A stretch of 45,139 nucleotides of DNA from Schizophyllum amplum (lineage: Eukaryota; Basidiomycota; Agaricomycetes; Agaricales; Schizophyllaceae). Each line of letters starts with the position of its first letter. Within the stretch, counting starts at the first letter, position 1. The notes under the pieces are model-generated. The model saw nothing but the letters and a program-made list of their open reading frames with translations, did no database searches and was not told the DNA's origin. Shown piece after piece: positions 10,707 through 20,263 of the stretch. The position numbers were made by a program, and so were the translations under genes. The stretch is from NCBI GenBank assembly GCA_007026445.1, contig VDMD01000165.1, positions 1 to 45,139 on the forward strand. Reading direction: 5' to 3'.

Positions 10707-11994
10707 ATTCGAAAGCGTTTAGGAAGTGAATGAACGAAGGGGAGCGCCGAAGGTGAAAGATAGCGTCGAAACCCTTTCAAGGCGTGGAACGGTCACGTCA
10801 GTGAGGGTCCGCCCCCGGACGACGATACAGCGCACGAAGCAGCAGAGGGGGAGGGGGGAAAGTGCAGCACTAAGCACAAGCGAGTTCAGCGGGCGTCGTA
10901 TGTATACCTAGCACGGGCACGGGAAGCTGTGCACCGAGCACGAGTTTGGAAGATCAGCGCAGGGACGACGCACAACAAACGCACATTATTGGTTGATCGT
11001 CTCGGGGTGGGGCCCGGTGGGCTGATTGAGCCTGACCCGATGGCTGATTCCCGGGAACGGGCGAGGTCGACGCAAGTAGGTAAGCGGAAAGGACGGATGG
11101 TTCAAGCGATTCTCAGGCGCAGGATAGGCGCGGGCTCGATATCCCATGGTCTACGGACCACAGCAAGCGATCCAGGAGTCGACGTTTCGTCGTCGATGAC
11201 TCTGAGTCGATACTTAAGCCTCCCTCGCGGAGGGAATCATGCCGTTGCGCGGGAGACCACGACAGTGCACGGCGTCAAAGTTCCGACCACGGCATCACTA
11301 GGCACGGAGCAGTCGGAGCAGTCTCCCTAGCTGCCGAACGCGATTTCGGGACCTGGAGACTGGGCAGCGCTGAGTGGAGATGGTCGCTAGTGGGCGAGGA
11401 CGAGATTGGGTGGTAGAACTTAGAAAAGAATGAATCACAGGATAGTGACGGGAGTGTCACAGTCAGTAAAGTGATGGATTGGCTGCCGCATGACGGTCTT
11501 GCAGCAGCATTTTACTTTGCCTTGAGCATTGTAGCTGACAAGGTACGGCGGCGGCCGCTGGGCTCTGGTCATGCATGCATGGATATGGGACGGGAAGACA
11601 GGAGACGCCATAGGCAGATTGCAGTCATTGCGAGGTGGCGAATACGATTCGGCAATACACGAGGACGGTCGATACATAGACGATGTATGATACAATAGGA
11701 GATTGGTGCGAGATAGCGATGTGCAGAGCGTCGACAAAGGTACGAAGAGTAAAAAGGAACGACGTCCAGCTATACAAATACAAGTTTCGCGAGGTTCGAG
11801 GAGGGACTTGAAGGCGAGAAAAATTAAGACGTAGAGCGGAAGTGTGAGCGTCGTGAAAGGAGAAAGAAGAAAAGACGGAGTGCAGTCAAGGCCAGAGTCG
11901 TAGGTGATAGAGGCAAAAGGAAGATGGTACAGAGGGCGGAGAAGACCAGGTTACACGGAGCAGAGGGGCCGGCAGGGCATCGAAGATACACCGT
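10707..11994. other. Intergenic stretch, no supported gene
   Basis: It holds the promoter side of the small secreted candidate and the 3' region of the Kre9-like gene. Frames such as 10929-11330 plus show only basic low-information peptides. No repeats of note seen. Confidence 0.45.
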
Positions 11995-12910
11995 CTAGAT
12001 GGCCATAGACACGCCGACCAGCGCCGGCCAGACGATGAAGACGAGCTTGAATTTGAAGCGTTCCCAGTCCACCGGTCCAGCAGAAGGCCAGCCAAAGCCG
12101 CGGAGCGCGCTGTTGTACTCGAGAGGGTTCGTAGGCGGGCGATAGACCGAGCTAACGTTACGAGAGTCTTCGTCGTCGTCCATATCGTCCTCCCTTTGGG
12201 CTTCTTCTTCAGGTATATTAGCCTGCTGCAACGATGGTGCGGTGATGGTGGCGTGCGAGGGCAGGACGGACGCGGCGCCGACGAGCGTAGACGTAAGAGT
12301 GGTCGAGGGTAGGACGAAGGTGACGACGGCGGCCGGGACAGTGACATTGGATGTTGCTGTAGCGAGGAAGGGCACGACCTCTGTTGAGGGTTTGGCGTTA
12401 CGAATTACGAAGTCGGCCGTGTATATGATGCCATAGCGGGCGTGCTGAGGGACAAAGTGCAGGGCGCTGTAGGAGAGGGAATATGAGTATGGCGGGATAT
12501 GGGAAGGGATGCGGGCTCACTAGTGGGATGCGCTGTAGTCGAGATCGGGCGGCAGTGTCACAGAGAGAGCACCGTCTGTAGCGTCGATATCATGACCGAG
12601 AGTATAGAGGAAGGTCTGGTAGCATTCAAGCAAATGTCACAGACGGTAAGCGCAAGGTGAGGGACACTTTAGCAATGGGCTTTCTTTGAACATCTCCGAA
12701 ACGCACATTGTTCGCCGCGTACAGGTCCACTTTGAGACGCCCGAGTCGATCGACATGAGGCGCTCTCCCGTCGTCCACCCAGGTCACTGTCTCTTCATTT
12801 CCTGCGTAGAAAACGGTCTTTCTGATAGGCTGAGTGGGAAATAGCGCGCCGCGAGCCAGTGGTACGAGGGTGCCTTGCAAGGCGAGAAGAGCGAGGCGGA
12901 GCATCCGCAT
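11995..12910 (-). CDS. Kre9/Knh1-like secreted, probably GPI-anchored wall protein
   Basis: Minus-strand exons 12910-12707, 12615-12521 and 12466-11995 give 256 aa with matching phases (introns 91 and 54 nt). Order: signal peptide (about 1-21, ending RGALF), then an Ig-like Kre9/Knh1 N-terminal domain with ETVTWVDDGRAP, GRLKVDLYAAN, FLYTLGHDID and YGIIYTADFVI. A Ser/Thr/Val-rich segment follows, then an acidic EEEAQREDDMDDDED patch and a C-terminal hydrophobic tail (about the last 18 residues, FKLVFIVWPALVG) that could be a GPI signal or membrane anchor. Yeast Kre9/Knh1 proteins act in beta-1,6-glucan assembly; the basidiomycete members are mostly uncharacterised. Family call good, function inferred. 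Confidence 0.8.
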
Positions 12911-13435
12911 CGCTAGAAGAGATCAGGAGGTCGAAGGTGCGCGTTGATGAAGGTATCCAGCAAAAAGCGTTTTGCAGATATTCAACCGAAGACGATTGTT
13001 GGAGGTCGGAAAGAAGGTGTGTGATCGCTTGTTTGGTCGACATGAGGAGGCACGTGGCCGCGTGGGCATTGTTCCTTTTCGAGCCTGTCGCTTGGCTCGC
13101 TTCTTCCCATCGTGGTCCTCCTGCTCGCCTTATTTCTGGCTGCTGGGACAGCATCGTCCGATTCACATCAACAACTGGAGAGAATTTCTAAACACCTCAC
13201 AACAGAATGCGGGCAGGTGAGCCCAGGGCGTCCCTCTACACCCGATGCCGAGCCGGGGCCCACGAATATCCGTCCGCTGACGGCAATACAATGCCAATCG
13301 GATGACAGACTGAACGACATTTTACGACGGCCTGACGCTCACAGCCTCCGCACTCGAGGCCCTTATATGCACAGCAGGACGAGCAAAACGCTTCTGTCTG
13401 CAAGATCTTGCCACCAGCGTCCTCCGAGCTCTATC
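12911..13435. other. Divergent promoter region between Kre9-like gene and secreted protein A
   Basis: The flanking genes point away from each other, so both promoters lie here. A TTATATG TATA-like box at 13363-13369 lies about 70 nt before the start of gene A. No separate gene supported. Confidence 0.55.
13363..13369 (+). promoter_or_regulatory. TATA-like box of small secreted protein A
   Basis: TTATATG, about 70 nt before the ATG at 13436, in a similar position to the TATA boxes of paralogues B and C. Confidence 0.45.
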
Positions 13436-14246
13436 ATGTCGCCGCGCATGTCTTCGCTCCTCTTCGCGCTCGCATTTTCTTGGCTCCTAGCTCCGATGTC
13501 TCTTGCATATCAGAAGAATCTTCCCTATAACTTTACGCTTGCTGCGCTGAATACGACGACCCACAACACGAATAAGACCGGCTCGCCTCTGGTTCTTGGC
13601 TCTCGCGGTACGCCTCCCGCCTTTCTTCATACCAAGCCATCATGACCAACATCCCGCCTAGGCGCCATATCCGGCGCATCGTTGTACGTCACGTCGGTGA
13701 GTACATTCTGCCTCGTTCGTCTCTCACAAATATCGCTCAGAGCTGATTGACGCGTGCGCAGACATGGGCCTCATACCCTTACAACGACTACCCTGTGCTC
13801 GCGCTCGTCGGCGGCGCACTGCGCGCATTCACTAAAGATGGCAGTTGGTATGTGCTTCTGAGCTGACCACCCTTCGCTTCTGACGTGCAGACTGGCAGGC
13901 GCACGAACGCTACCGCCGTCACTGAGGGCAGCGAGATGGGCTGGATATCGAGCAGCCTATCTTACGGTGCCGAAACGGACCAGTACACGGCAATTCATCC
14001 CAGTATGACTTTCGATACGCCAGAACGCTGTTGATGAGCTAACACCGTCGCGTAGGAAATCATTCACGATATGCAACGCTTGCCGCCCGTGGGGTGGGTT
14101 CGCTCTGGAGTCTATGTCCGAGCCACCAATTCCGAGGACAGAATGAAATCGTATACAACGTCTCCACCACCTACGAATACTATCCCTTCGACGTCAAGGA
14201 CTGTTATGCTGTCACTCTGCACATCGTACCGCTGCACGCAGATTAA
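13436..14246 (+). CDS. Small secreted protein A, array paralogue
   Basis: Joined exons 13436-13607, 13662-13696, 13762-13847, 13899-14002 and 14056-14246 give 195 aa. Intron phases (1, 0, 2, 1) and the lengths of exons 2 and 3 (35 and 86 nt) match paralogues B and C exactly, which fixed the model. Signal peptide about 1-24, then the family block LPYNFTLAALN, Asn-rich glycosylation sites (NFT, NTT, NKT), and the C-terminal pair LWSLCP...DCYAVTLHIVPL whose two cysteines are conserved in all three copies and could form a disulfide. A is the most divergent and longest member. I do not recognise a described domain. Next to it lies the intact amidotransferase gene. Role unknown; secretion is inferred from the leader. 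Confidence 0.82.
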
Positions 14247-14622
14247 CAGGTGGAATGCCACTAGCATATCAACTCCGACCTCTGCATGGGCGAACCTTTG
14301 CCGCATATTGACTGTATCGCTACGCATACTTCTGGCTCTGAACGTTAACATTGGACCGGACGACTCAGTAGATTCGAGCGCTGTAATTCAATTAATTTAC
14401 GCCCTTTTCTCGTACTCCTCAATCTTTTTGATGACGCGTGCATCACAATTTCTCCTCGTCCAGTATCACTGGAAATCGGGCCATGAGAGCGCAAAAAGAC
14501 GCGTGCAGTCGATCCGAACCTCCACTCTCGGTGGCGCGAACATCATCGGGCCGGTATTTCCGATGTGCGATCCGGATGATGACCGCGACGACTTGAACTA
14601 CTCTACCTTGACACCGACAGTC
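14247..14622. other. Spacer between secreted protein A and amidotransferase
   Basis: About 375 nt, presumably the 3' end of A and the promoter of the amidotransferase gene. A frame runs through it into exon 1 of the next gene, but the homologous start is at 14623. Confidence 0.5.
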
Positions 14623-15651
14623 ATGGCGCCGCGCCTTGCCCTGCTCAAATGCGACACCCCGATTCCTGCGGTGCAGCGCGAAAATGGCGACTATCTGCAG
14701 ATCTTCCGAGAGTTGTTGCGCAACGCACTCCCTTGCCCCGACATCGACTTCCAGCTCGATGGATTCGACGTCGTGCACAAGATGGAATATCCGCCAGCTG
14801 ATACGCTCGACGAATACTCCGCCATCCTCATCACTGGCTCGGGTAACACATTCCCTGCAGCAGCTGAGCGGCGCGCGCGAGCTCACGCACGCTATCAGCC
14901 GCCTCGGCGTACGACGACAAGGAGTGGATCAACAAGCTCGCGGGATGGGTGAAGTGGCTCGCAGAGACGAAGCCGGACATCAAGATCTTTGGTGCGTGCC
15001 CCCTCTTCTTTGGCAGCCCTGGCTGACGCGATCAGTGCAGGTATCTGCTTCGGCCACCAGATCGTCGCGCGTGCGCTAGGTGGGACATGTGAGCCGAACG
15101 GACAGTGGGAAGTCGGGCCCACCGTGGTGAGCCTAACAGATGCAGGCAAAGCCGTCTTTGGCAAGGATAGTCTAGTGAGTGCTCGTCGTTCTCCTTCGGA
15201 TTCCGCGGCGTGCTCAATGACCGTCCCTATAGTACCTGCAGCAGAGTATGCGCTGCTCCATCTCCGCAGTGCATGCCCTCAACTTACGTCTCTTGCACCC
15301 CACCCTCCTCCTCCTCTCTTCCCTCTCCTCATCCCTTTGCTAGTGCATCGCGACCACGTCCCTGACGTTGTACCCGGCTTCAGGCTCCTTGGTTCCACGC
15401 CCATCTGCCGCAACCACGGCATGGTCAAGTACGCGGACACCGATCCGCAATCCATTCACATCCTCACCGTGCAAGGCCACCCCGAGTTCACCGCACAGAT
15501 GGTGGACAAGATCGTCGATGCACGCGCTCAAGGGGGCGTACTGGACGCGCGGACCGCGCAGGACTACGCGACGCGGCGTGCTTGGACGAACGATGGAGTC
15601 ACCATCGTCGGTCGGACGATTTGGAAGAGCTTGGGCGTGGAAGCTTCATGA
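14623..15651 (+). CDS. Class-I glutamine amidotransferase-like protein (intact array copy)
   Basis: Joined exons 14623-14842, 14899-14991, 15041-15174, 15233-15245 and 15344-15651 give 255 aa; exon 4 is a 13-nt microexon needed to read YLQQM-HRDHVP. The class-I GATase fold is clear: LALLKCDTP start strand, SAILITGS, nucleophile elbow ICFGHQIVARALGG with C107, and HGMVKYADTD...VQGHPEFT supplying H199 and E201, so the Cys-His-Glu triad is complete. Overall it resembles the stand-alone GMP-synthase-like amidotransferases of fungi (yeast YLR126C type). Members hydrolyse glutamine or gamma-glutamyl amides; the exact substrate is unknown. No signal peptide, so probably cytosolic. Two decayed copies lie downstream. 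Confidence 0.88.
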
Positions 15652-16525
15652 GAGGGTATGTTTACGGCTTAAGGCTTGACGCTGGCATCGGCACGGACGG
15701 AAGAACGGGAGATTGGGCAAGATAGATCTGGAGTGCTCAGTCAAGGTACGAGGCTCACACGCAGCGGCAATGTGTAGCTGACAACTTCTAGGTCTCGATA
15801 ATGTATGTATCAATATCGATTGTTACGTTTTTGCGGCGATTGCTTTACAAGGTCGCCGAGGATGGGCATTGTATCTCCTTATGTCAGGTGAAGCGGTGCA
15901 GTGACTCTTTGTTGACCTTCACCATGGCGAACGCGCGAATGTCCCTTATTCAACCGCTCAACTCTGCAACACCAAATGGTATCGAGAAGGTGAGGCGGCA
16001 CCTTCGTCGCCACGTTTGGCATGCTGAGGCGTTCGTTGGCGGAACGCGAAGGGGGATACGTCTGAATTGCTTTCGGTGTATGTATTTTTCTTGTTGATCT
16101 ATCTTGCAATAGTGATTATACGCCCGGCAGAAATTAGTCTGCGCGATGGGAGCCAACCCAAGTGATTGCCTCAAATGACAGGACGAGCTTGACATCACCT
16201 GCCTCGCTTCAGCCTTCGGGACGTCACTGCTACTCAGTCGAGCTGCGAGCGGGAGATGGTTCTGTGTTGAGCTATCTAATTCACTTTGCGCGACTGCCAA
16301 GACCACGCGAATATGCGGGTGGCGTGGGAACTTGGTAGGCTTTCTTCCGTATATGGTAATGGCTTGCGCCGATGATCAGTGGTGATGAGTTCAGATACGG
16401 TACAGGAACAAGAAGAGAACAATGACCACGCCCGCTCAGGCTGCGGGAGATCGGGCCGATATGCCCGCTGGTGATGTCACGAATCCCGGGGGCGGCGAGC
16501 CATTTATCCCTTGCGACCCACTGTC
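15652..16525. other. Spacer between amidotransferase copy 1 and decayed copy 2
   Basis: Contains the conserved post-gene block (15746-15812). I looked for a relic of the secreted-protein family here, which the array order would predict, and could not recognise one. Frames such as 15801-16097 plus have no domain. Confidence 0.45.
15746..15791 (+). other. Conserved intron-like block after amidotransferase copy 1
   Basis: A 46-nt stretch with TCAAG before GTACGA, a TAGCTGAC branch-like motif and a CTTCTAG acceptor, followed by a conserved GTCTCGATAATGTATGTATC. It starts 94 nt after the stop codon, so if spliced it is a 3'-UTR intron. Equivalent blocks follow copies 2 and 3. Confidence 0.5.
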
Positions 16526-17790
16526 ATGACACTGCCGTCTGCGCCTGGCTTTACTGCTGTTGCTGTATGTTAACCCAATGTCATCGGTGCAACGCGAGAA
16601 CGAAGACTGTGTTCAAATCATCCTGGAGCTGCTGCGCAACGCGCTTGGGCCGCGCCGACAGCGACGAGTCTGAGCTCGACGGACCGCGATAGGGCATCAG
16701 CATAGTGTAACAAAATCAGAGGACGCTCTCGACGACTACTTTTGTGTCCTTAGTATCAGCTTTGGGCTCGGGTCAATGATTCAGCGCACAGAGGCTTGCG
16801 CGCGCTATCAGCCGTCTCGGCGTATGCATATGACCACAAGTAGTGATGCACCCACCAGGTCGGTTTCTCAGCAGATGCTGTGTGCTCTGGATGTCCAGGC
16901 AGGTTGTTTGACTAACCAGAACGTTGCGCGTGCGCTCGGCGGCACATGCGAATCGAGCCGTAACATTGGAGGCCGCCCTCGCTGTGGTGCGCCCTGGAAA
17001 TATAGTTCGAAGAGTGAGTACTCCTCATCTATGCTCTCCAGACAACATACTCGCTGACAACCCTGCACAGCATCTGCAGAATAGTATGTGCTTACCCGCC
17101 GCCTCCCGTTATATTTCTCTTACGCGTCCTTCCACTTTCACTACGCTTCCCTCGCCCCATCGCTCTTCTTACCCTGTCTTACCCTGGCCCGCTTTCTCGG
17201 CCACGTCTTTACCCTCCCCTCACATCATCTGTGTTTCTCCCATCCTCTACGTTTCATCGCATCCCACCCTTGTCCGCGTCTTCTCCTTGCCGAGTCGTGT
17301 AATCTCCTTTCTCCGCCGTGACCATCCCCAAGACCCTTTCTTGTCCTTGTCCGCGTCTTCTTGTTCCATCCGTTCCTCCCTCTCATCAAGTTTTTTTTGC
17401 CCATTGCCACACTCATCTTGCTTTTACCCATCGTCTCGTCTGCTTCGTGCCTCGTGTCTCGTCTCGTCGCCCTCCGCGGTACGTCCCGTACCAGCGGCGG
17501 GCTCCTGTACAAAATTTACGACATCGTGCCCAGCACCGATCTCACTGATTCCACGCCTCTCTTCCCTGACCACGGCATAGTGGAGTACGCGGACGCTGAT
17601 CCGCGCCCCATCCACATCCTCATCGTTCAAGGTCACCCCGATCTTACCGCATATTGTGGGTAAGTTCGTCGATAGACCCAGACAGGCGGGGTACTACACG
17701 CGCGGACCCGGCAGGACTACACGATGCGACACCTATGAACGAACGACGAAATCACCGTCGTCTATCGAATGAATTGGCAGAGGAGCTGCC
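16526..17790 (+). pseudogene. Decayed amidotransferase copy 2
   Basis: Colinear with the intact gene at 14623-15651 but broken. From the ATG at 16526 the frame stops after about 15 codons. Recognisable blocks are GTGCAACGCGAGAACGAAGA (exon 1), GCTATCAGCCGTCTCGGCG (exon 2 acceptor), GTTGCGCGTGCGCTCGGCGG (after the active site), and CACGGCATAGTGGAGTACG to CAAGGTCACCCCGATCTTAC (His region). The active-site block ICFGHQ has become a short CLTNQ-like remnant with a deletion, and the HPE motif reads HPD. The intron before the last exon has grown to about 400 nt of pyrimidine-rich sequence. No functional amidotransferase can be made. Confidence 0.85.
17096..17470 (+). repeat. Pyrimidine-rich tract inside decayed copy 2
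   Basis: About 375 nt strongly enriched in C and T on the plus strand (TTCC, CCTC, CTTCT repeats). It occupies the place of the intron that in the intact copy is 98 nt (15246-15343) and is also pyrimidine-rich in its second half. It looks like expansion of the polypyrimidine tract. Confidence 0.6.
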
Positions 17791-17842
17791 CGAAGGGCAA
17801 TTTTGGCTGGCGCTGGCGTTGCCGATGAGGGCGGAGGGCAAG

Positions 17843-17892
17843 GTACAAGACTTTACATAGCGTCAACTCGTGTGTAGCTGACGGGCTTCTAG
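17843..17892 (+). other. Conserved intron-like block after decayed copy 2
   Basis: 50 nt with CAAG before GTACAA, GTAGCTGAC and CTTCTAG, followed by a TTTCGACAATATATGTATC block. It matches 15746-15812 and 19824-19900 in order and spacing. Confidence 0.5.
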
Positions 17893-18080
17893 GTTTCGAC
17901 AATATATGTATCAACATTTGTTGTAATGCTACCACGGCGAGCACTTCCCGTTGTCGCCGACGACGACAAGCATTGCATTCAATCAGGAAGACAGTATACT
18001 GAATTCTCGATCGGCGACATGCTTGCGGGCGCGCTCATCATGTTGCTCGCTCAAACACTCAGCTTTCTTCGACCAAACTC

Positions 18081-18152
18081 CCAACGGGCCTAAGACTCCG
18101 TTTTTTACGACTTTGGAAAACACAGCCTTCCACTGGGCTCTGCTTTATAAGG
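18081..18152 (+). promoter_or_regulatory. Promoter block of secreted protein B
   Basis: CCAACGGGCCTAAGACTCCG at 18081-18100 recurs with few changes before gene C (20104-20123). The TATA box TTTATAAGG at 18144-18152 is about 100 nt before the ATG. The shared block may be a regulatory element or simply unchanged duplicated sequence. Confidence 0.55.
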
Positions 18153-18251
18153 CTAAGGCTGAGAGAGCAGCTCTCAACTTCATTCGCTTTCTTCCTAGCT
18201 CTAGCCCTACTCACACATCCCCAGCGAACAAGTTCTCTTCGCAACTCCACG

Positions 18252-19020
18252 ATGTCTCCCCGCACCTCTCTCATCTCCGTTTTCTCGCTTGGCCTCGCTG
18301 CCTTGTCTGGTGTCGTCGCGCAGGACACGCTGCCGTACAATTTCGCCCTCGCCGCTCTGAATGTGACCGAGCCGAACGCCAACAGCACCGGCGCGCCGCT
18401 CACGCTTTCTTCAACTGGTTTGCCGCGCCACTTTCTTATGTTGTCTACGCGCTGACCACTTGTACCCATCTGCAGGAGCTAGCACCGGTGTTGTCGGATT
18501 TATGACGGCGGTCAGTTGGAGACGCGTTTCTGGATTTTCCCCTTCGACTGATATAATTTCATTGCAGACAGTGGCCAGTGTCGGCTACGACGACTGGACT
18601 GGGTTCAGCCTCGAAGGTGGCGTCGTCAATGCGCACTTCAAGGATGGCGCAACGTGCGTATGCATCGCTCGGAAAAACAGTGCTGTGTCTCTAACACGCA
18701 GATCTGCAGGGTTGCAAACGCGACTGCCACCGACAGCGGCGACTGGATGGGATTCGTGACGGGCAATGTCGATGTTTCGACGGTGCAGTACTCCGTTGTT
18801 GGTCAGTATGATCTTCACGATTGTTTGCGCGATGGTATCGACTGAACTTCCTTGTGCAGAGTCGGAAGGCGTAGAGTTTAGCAAGCTCGCTCTGAACGGC
18901 GACGCGGACTCGTGGTCGCTGTGCCCGTGGAACGTTGGGCTGCCGAAGGTCGGGGTGATGTACAAGGCAACGGAGCGCTTCTGCTACGCTGTGACCCTGC
19001 AGATCGTGCCGCTCGAGTAG
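18252..19020 (+). CDS. Small secreted protein B, array paralogue
   Basis: Joined exons 18252-18417, 18476-18510, 18568-18653, 18710-18801 and 18860-19020 give 179 aa. Exons 2-5 have the same lengths as in paralogue C (35, 86, 92, 161 nt) with the same phases. Signal peptide about 1-23 ending GVVAQ, then DTLPYNFALAALNVTEPN, several N-glycosylation sequons (NVT, NST, NAT), a WTGFSLEGGVVNAHFKD core and the C-terminal SWSLCP...ERFCYAVTLQIVPLE with two conserved cysteines. It is closer to C than to A. No known domain recognised. The first intron starts GTTTGC, a weak donor supported by the alignment with C. Confidence 0.85.
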
Positions 19021-19518
19021 TGCACGGAAGGAGACACGAATTTGGCTCCTCTTTGCAATGTACTGGTGATGACCAGGACTGGTCTGGACATGGCTACTGT
19101 GAATTGAATATACTCGGACTACATGACAGTAGTCATTCGTATCCAACAGTGACTCTATGTAGATGCGTTGTCCACCCTGATTCAATGATGCGACGCCTGT
19201 ACATGTCACTGTCTACCTAAATGATCACGGCAATCAGCCGTTTGTCAATGTCCGCGTCCGGTTTGTCGTACTCCTGATACTAATAGCTGCGCAGCTTTGC
19301 AGGTGTCGGCGAAAAGTAAGTACAGTGAAGACACTATCCGCACCGCGGTCGTTCTGGAATGAAAAGAACCTTGGCCTATCTATTGGAGGCGCCGCGTCGA
19401 CGCGTGACGCCATCTCTTTGCACATATTTGTGGCACAAGTTGAATGAACCACCGCCGAAGCACTGACGAGGCTCGGCCAGGAAGTCCAGGTATGTGATAG
19501 GGCCTCAACGTTGAACGT
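19021..19518. other. Spacer between secreted protein B and amidotransferase relic 3
   Basis: 3' region of B. The missing front of amidotransferase copy 3 would be expected here, but I could not align any of it convincingly. No supported gene. Confidence 0.45.
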
Positions 19519-19712
19519 GCCACATTTATCTTCTGCAAACACGGCTGCATGGTCAAGTACGGGTCAAGGTCACCCTAGTTCATCGCACAGATCAAGATCG
19601 TCGATGCCCTCGCAGGACTACTACGCGACGGGTGGTGCGAGCACGGTGAACAATGGAGTCGCCCTCGAGCGAACGATCCGGAAGAGCTTCAAGTGGACGT
19701 GGAAGGTGCGTG
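19519..19712 (+). pseudogene. Truncated relic of amidotransferase copy 3
   Basis: Only the last exon region is recognisable. GCCACATTTATCTTCTGCAA lines up with the CICRNHG part of the intact gene, followed by CGGCTGCATGGTCAAGTACG, then GGTCAAGGTCACCCTAGTTC (with an internal deletion before it), GATCGTCGATGCC and a CGGAAGAGCTTC end. The HPE codons now read CAC-CCT-AGT, so the glutamate is lost. The N-terminal half with the nucleophile cysteine is absent. Confidence 0.8.
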
Positions 19713-19823
19713 AATGGAGATGTCAATGGTGAAAGCTATGTAAGCGCGGCGCCCGCCGCCGACGAACACGGAGAACTGGTCTGAACGGCATTCAACGATT
19801 GAGACCAAGACGTTTGAGTCAAG

Positions 19824-19878
19824 GTGCGAGGCCTCCCCGCTGCAAAGCCCATATGGATTGTAGCTGATAAACTTCCAG
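19824..19878 (+). other. Conserved intron-like block after relic 3
   Basis: 55 nt with GTCAAG before GTGCGA, GTAGCTGAT and CTTCCAG, followed by GTCTCGGAGTTGTGCGTGTG. Third instance of the block seen at 15746 and 17843. Confidence 0.5.
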
Positions 19879-20103
19879 GTCTCGGAGTTGTGCGTGTGTC
19901 AGTGTCGCGGTGGCTGCTCCCCTCGCCGCCGCCGACGAGCATCGCTTCCCACCATAAGCACGTTACTTACAGTGACCACCCAGGCGGTGTAATGAATTGT
20001 CGCCGATCGAAACTCTTGCGGGTCTGCGAATACTATTGCTCGTCCGGAAAACACTCATCTTCACACATTCAAACACCCCAACGCGACTCTGCTTCTCTAA
20101 ACG

Positions 20104-20175
20104 CCAACGGGCACAAGACTCCGTTCTCAGACGAGAGCGATGAACATAGGCTTGCAGTGACCCCAGTTATATAAG
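20104..20175 (+). promoter_or_regulatory. Promoter block of secreted protein C
   Basis: CCAACGGGCACAAGACTCCG at 20104-20123 matches the block before gene B. TTATATAAG at 20167-20175 is a strong TATA box about 90 nt before the ATG at 20264. Confidence 0.6.
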
Positions 20176-20263
20176 GCTGAACAAAAGACTCTTCACTTCA
20201 TTCCCTTTCGTCCTCCGCACACCAGTCTTCACCGCATTACATAGTCCTCTTTGCACCTTCCCG

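Noticed and set aside
15652..16525. Expected secreted-protein relic between amidotransferase copies 1 and 2
   Set aside because: The array order predicts one, but no block matching the LPYNF or CYAVTL regions could be found by eye.
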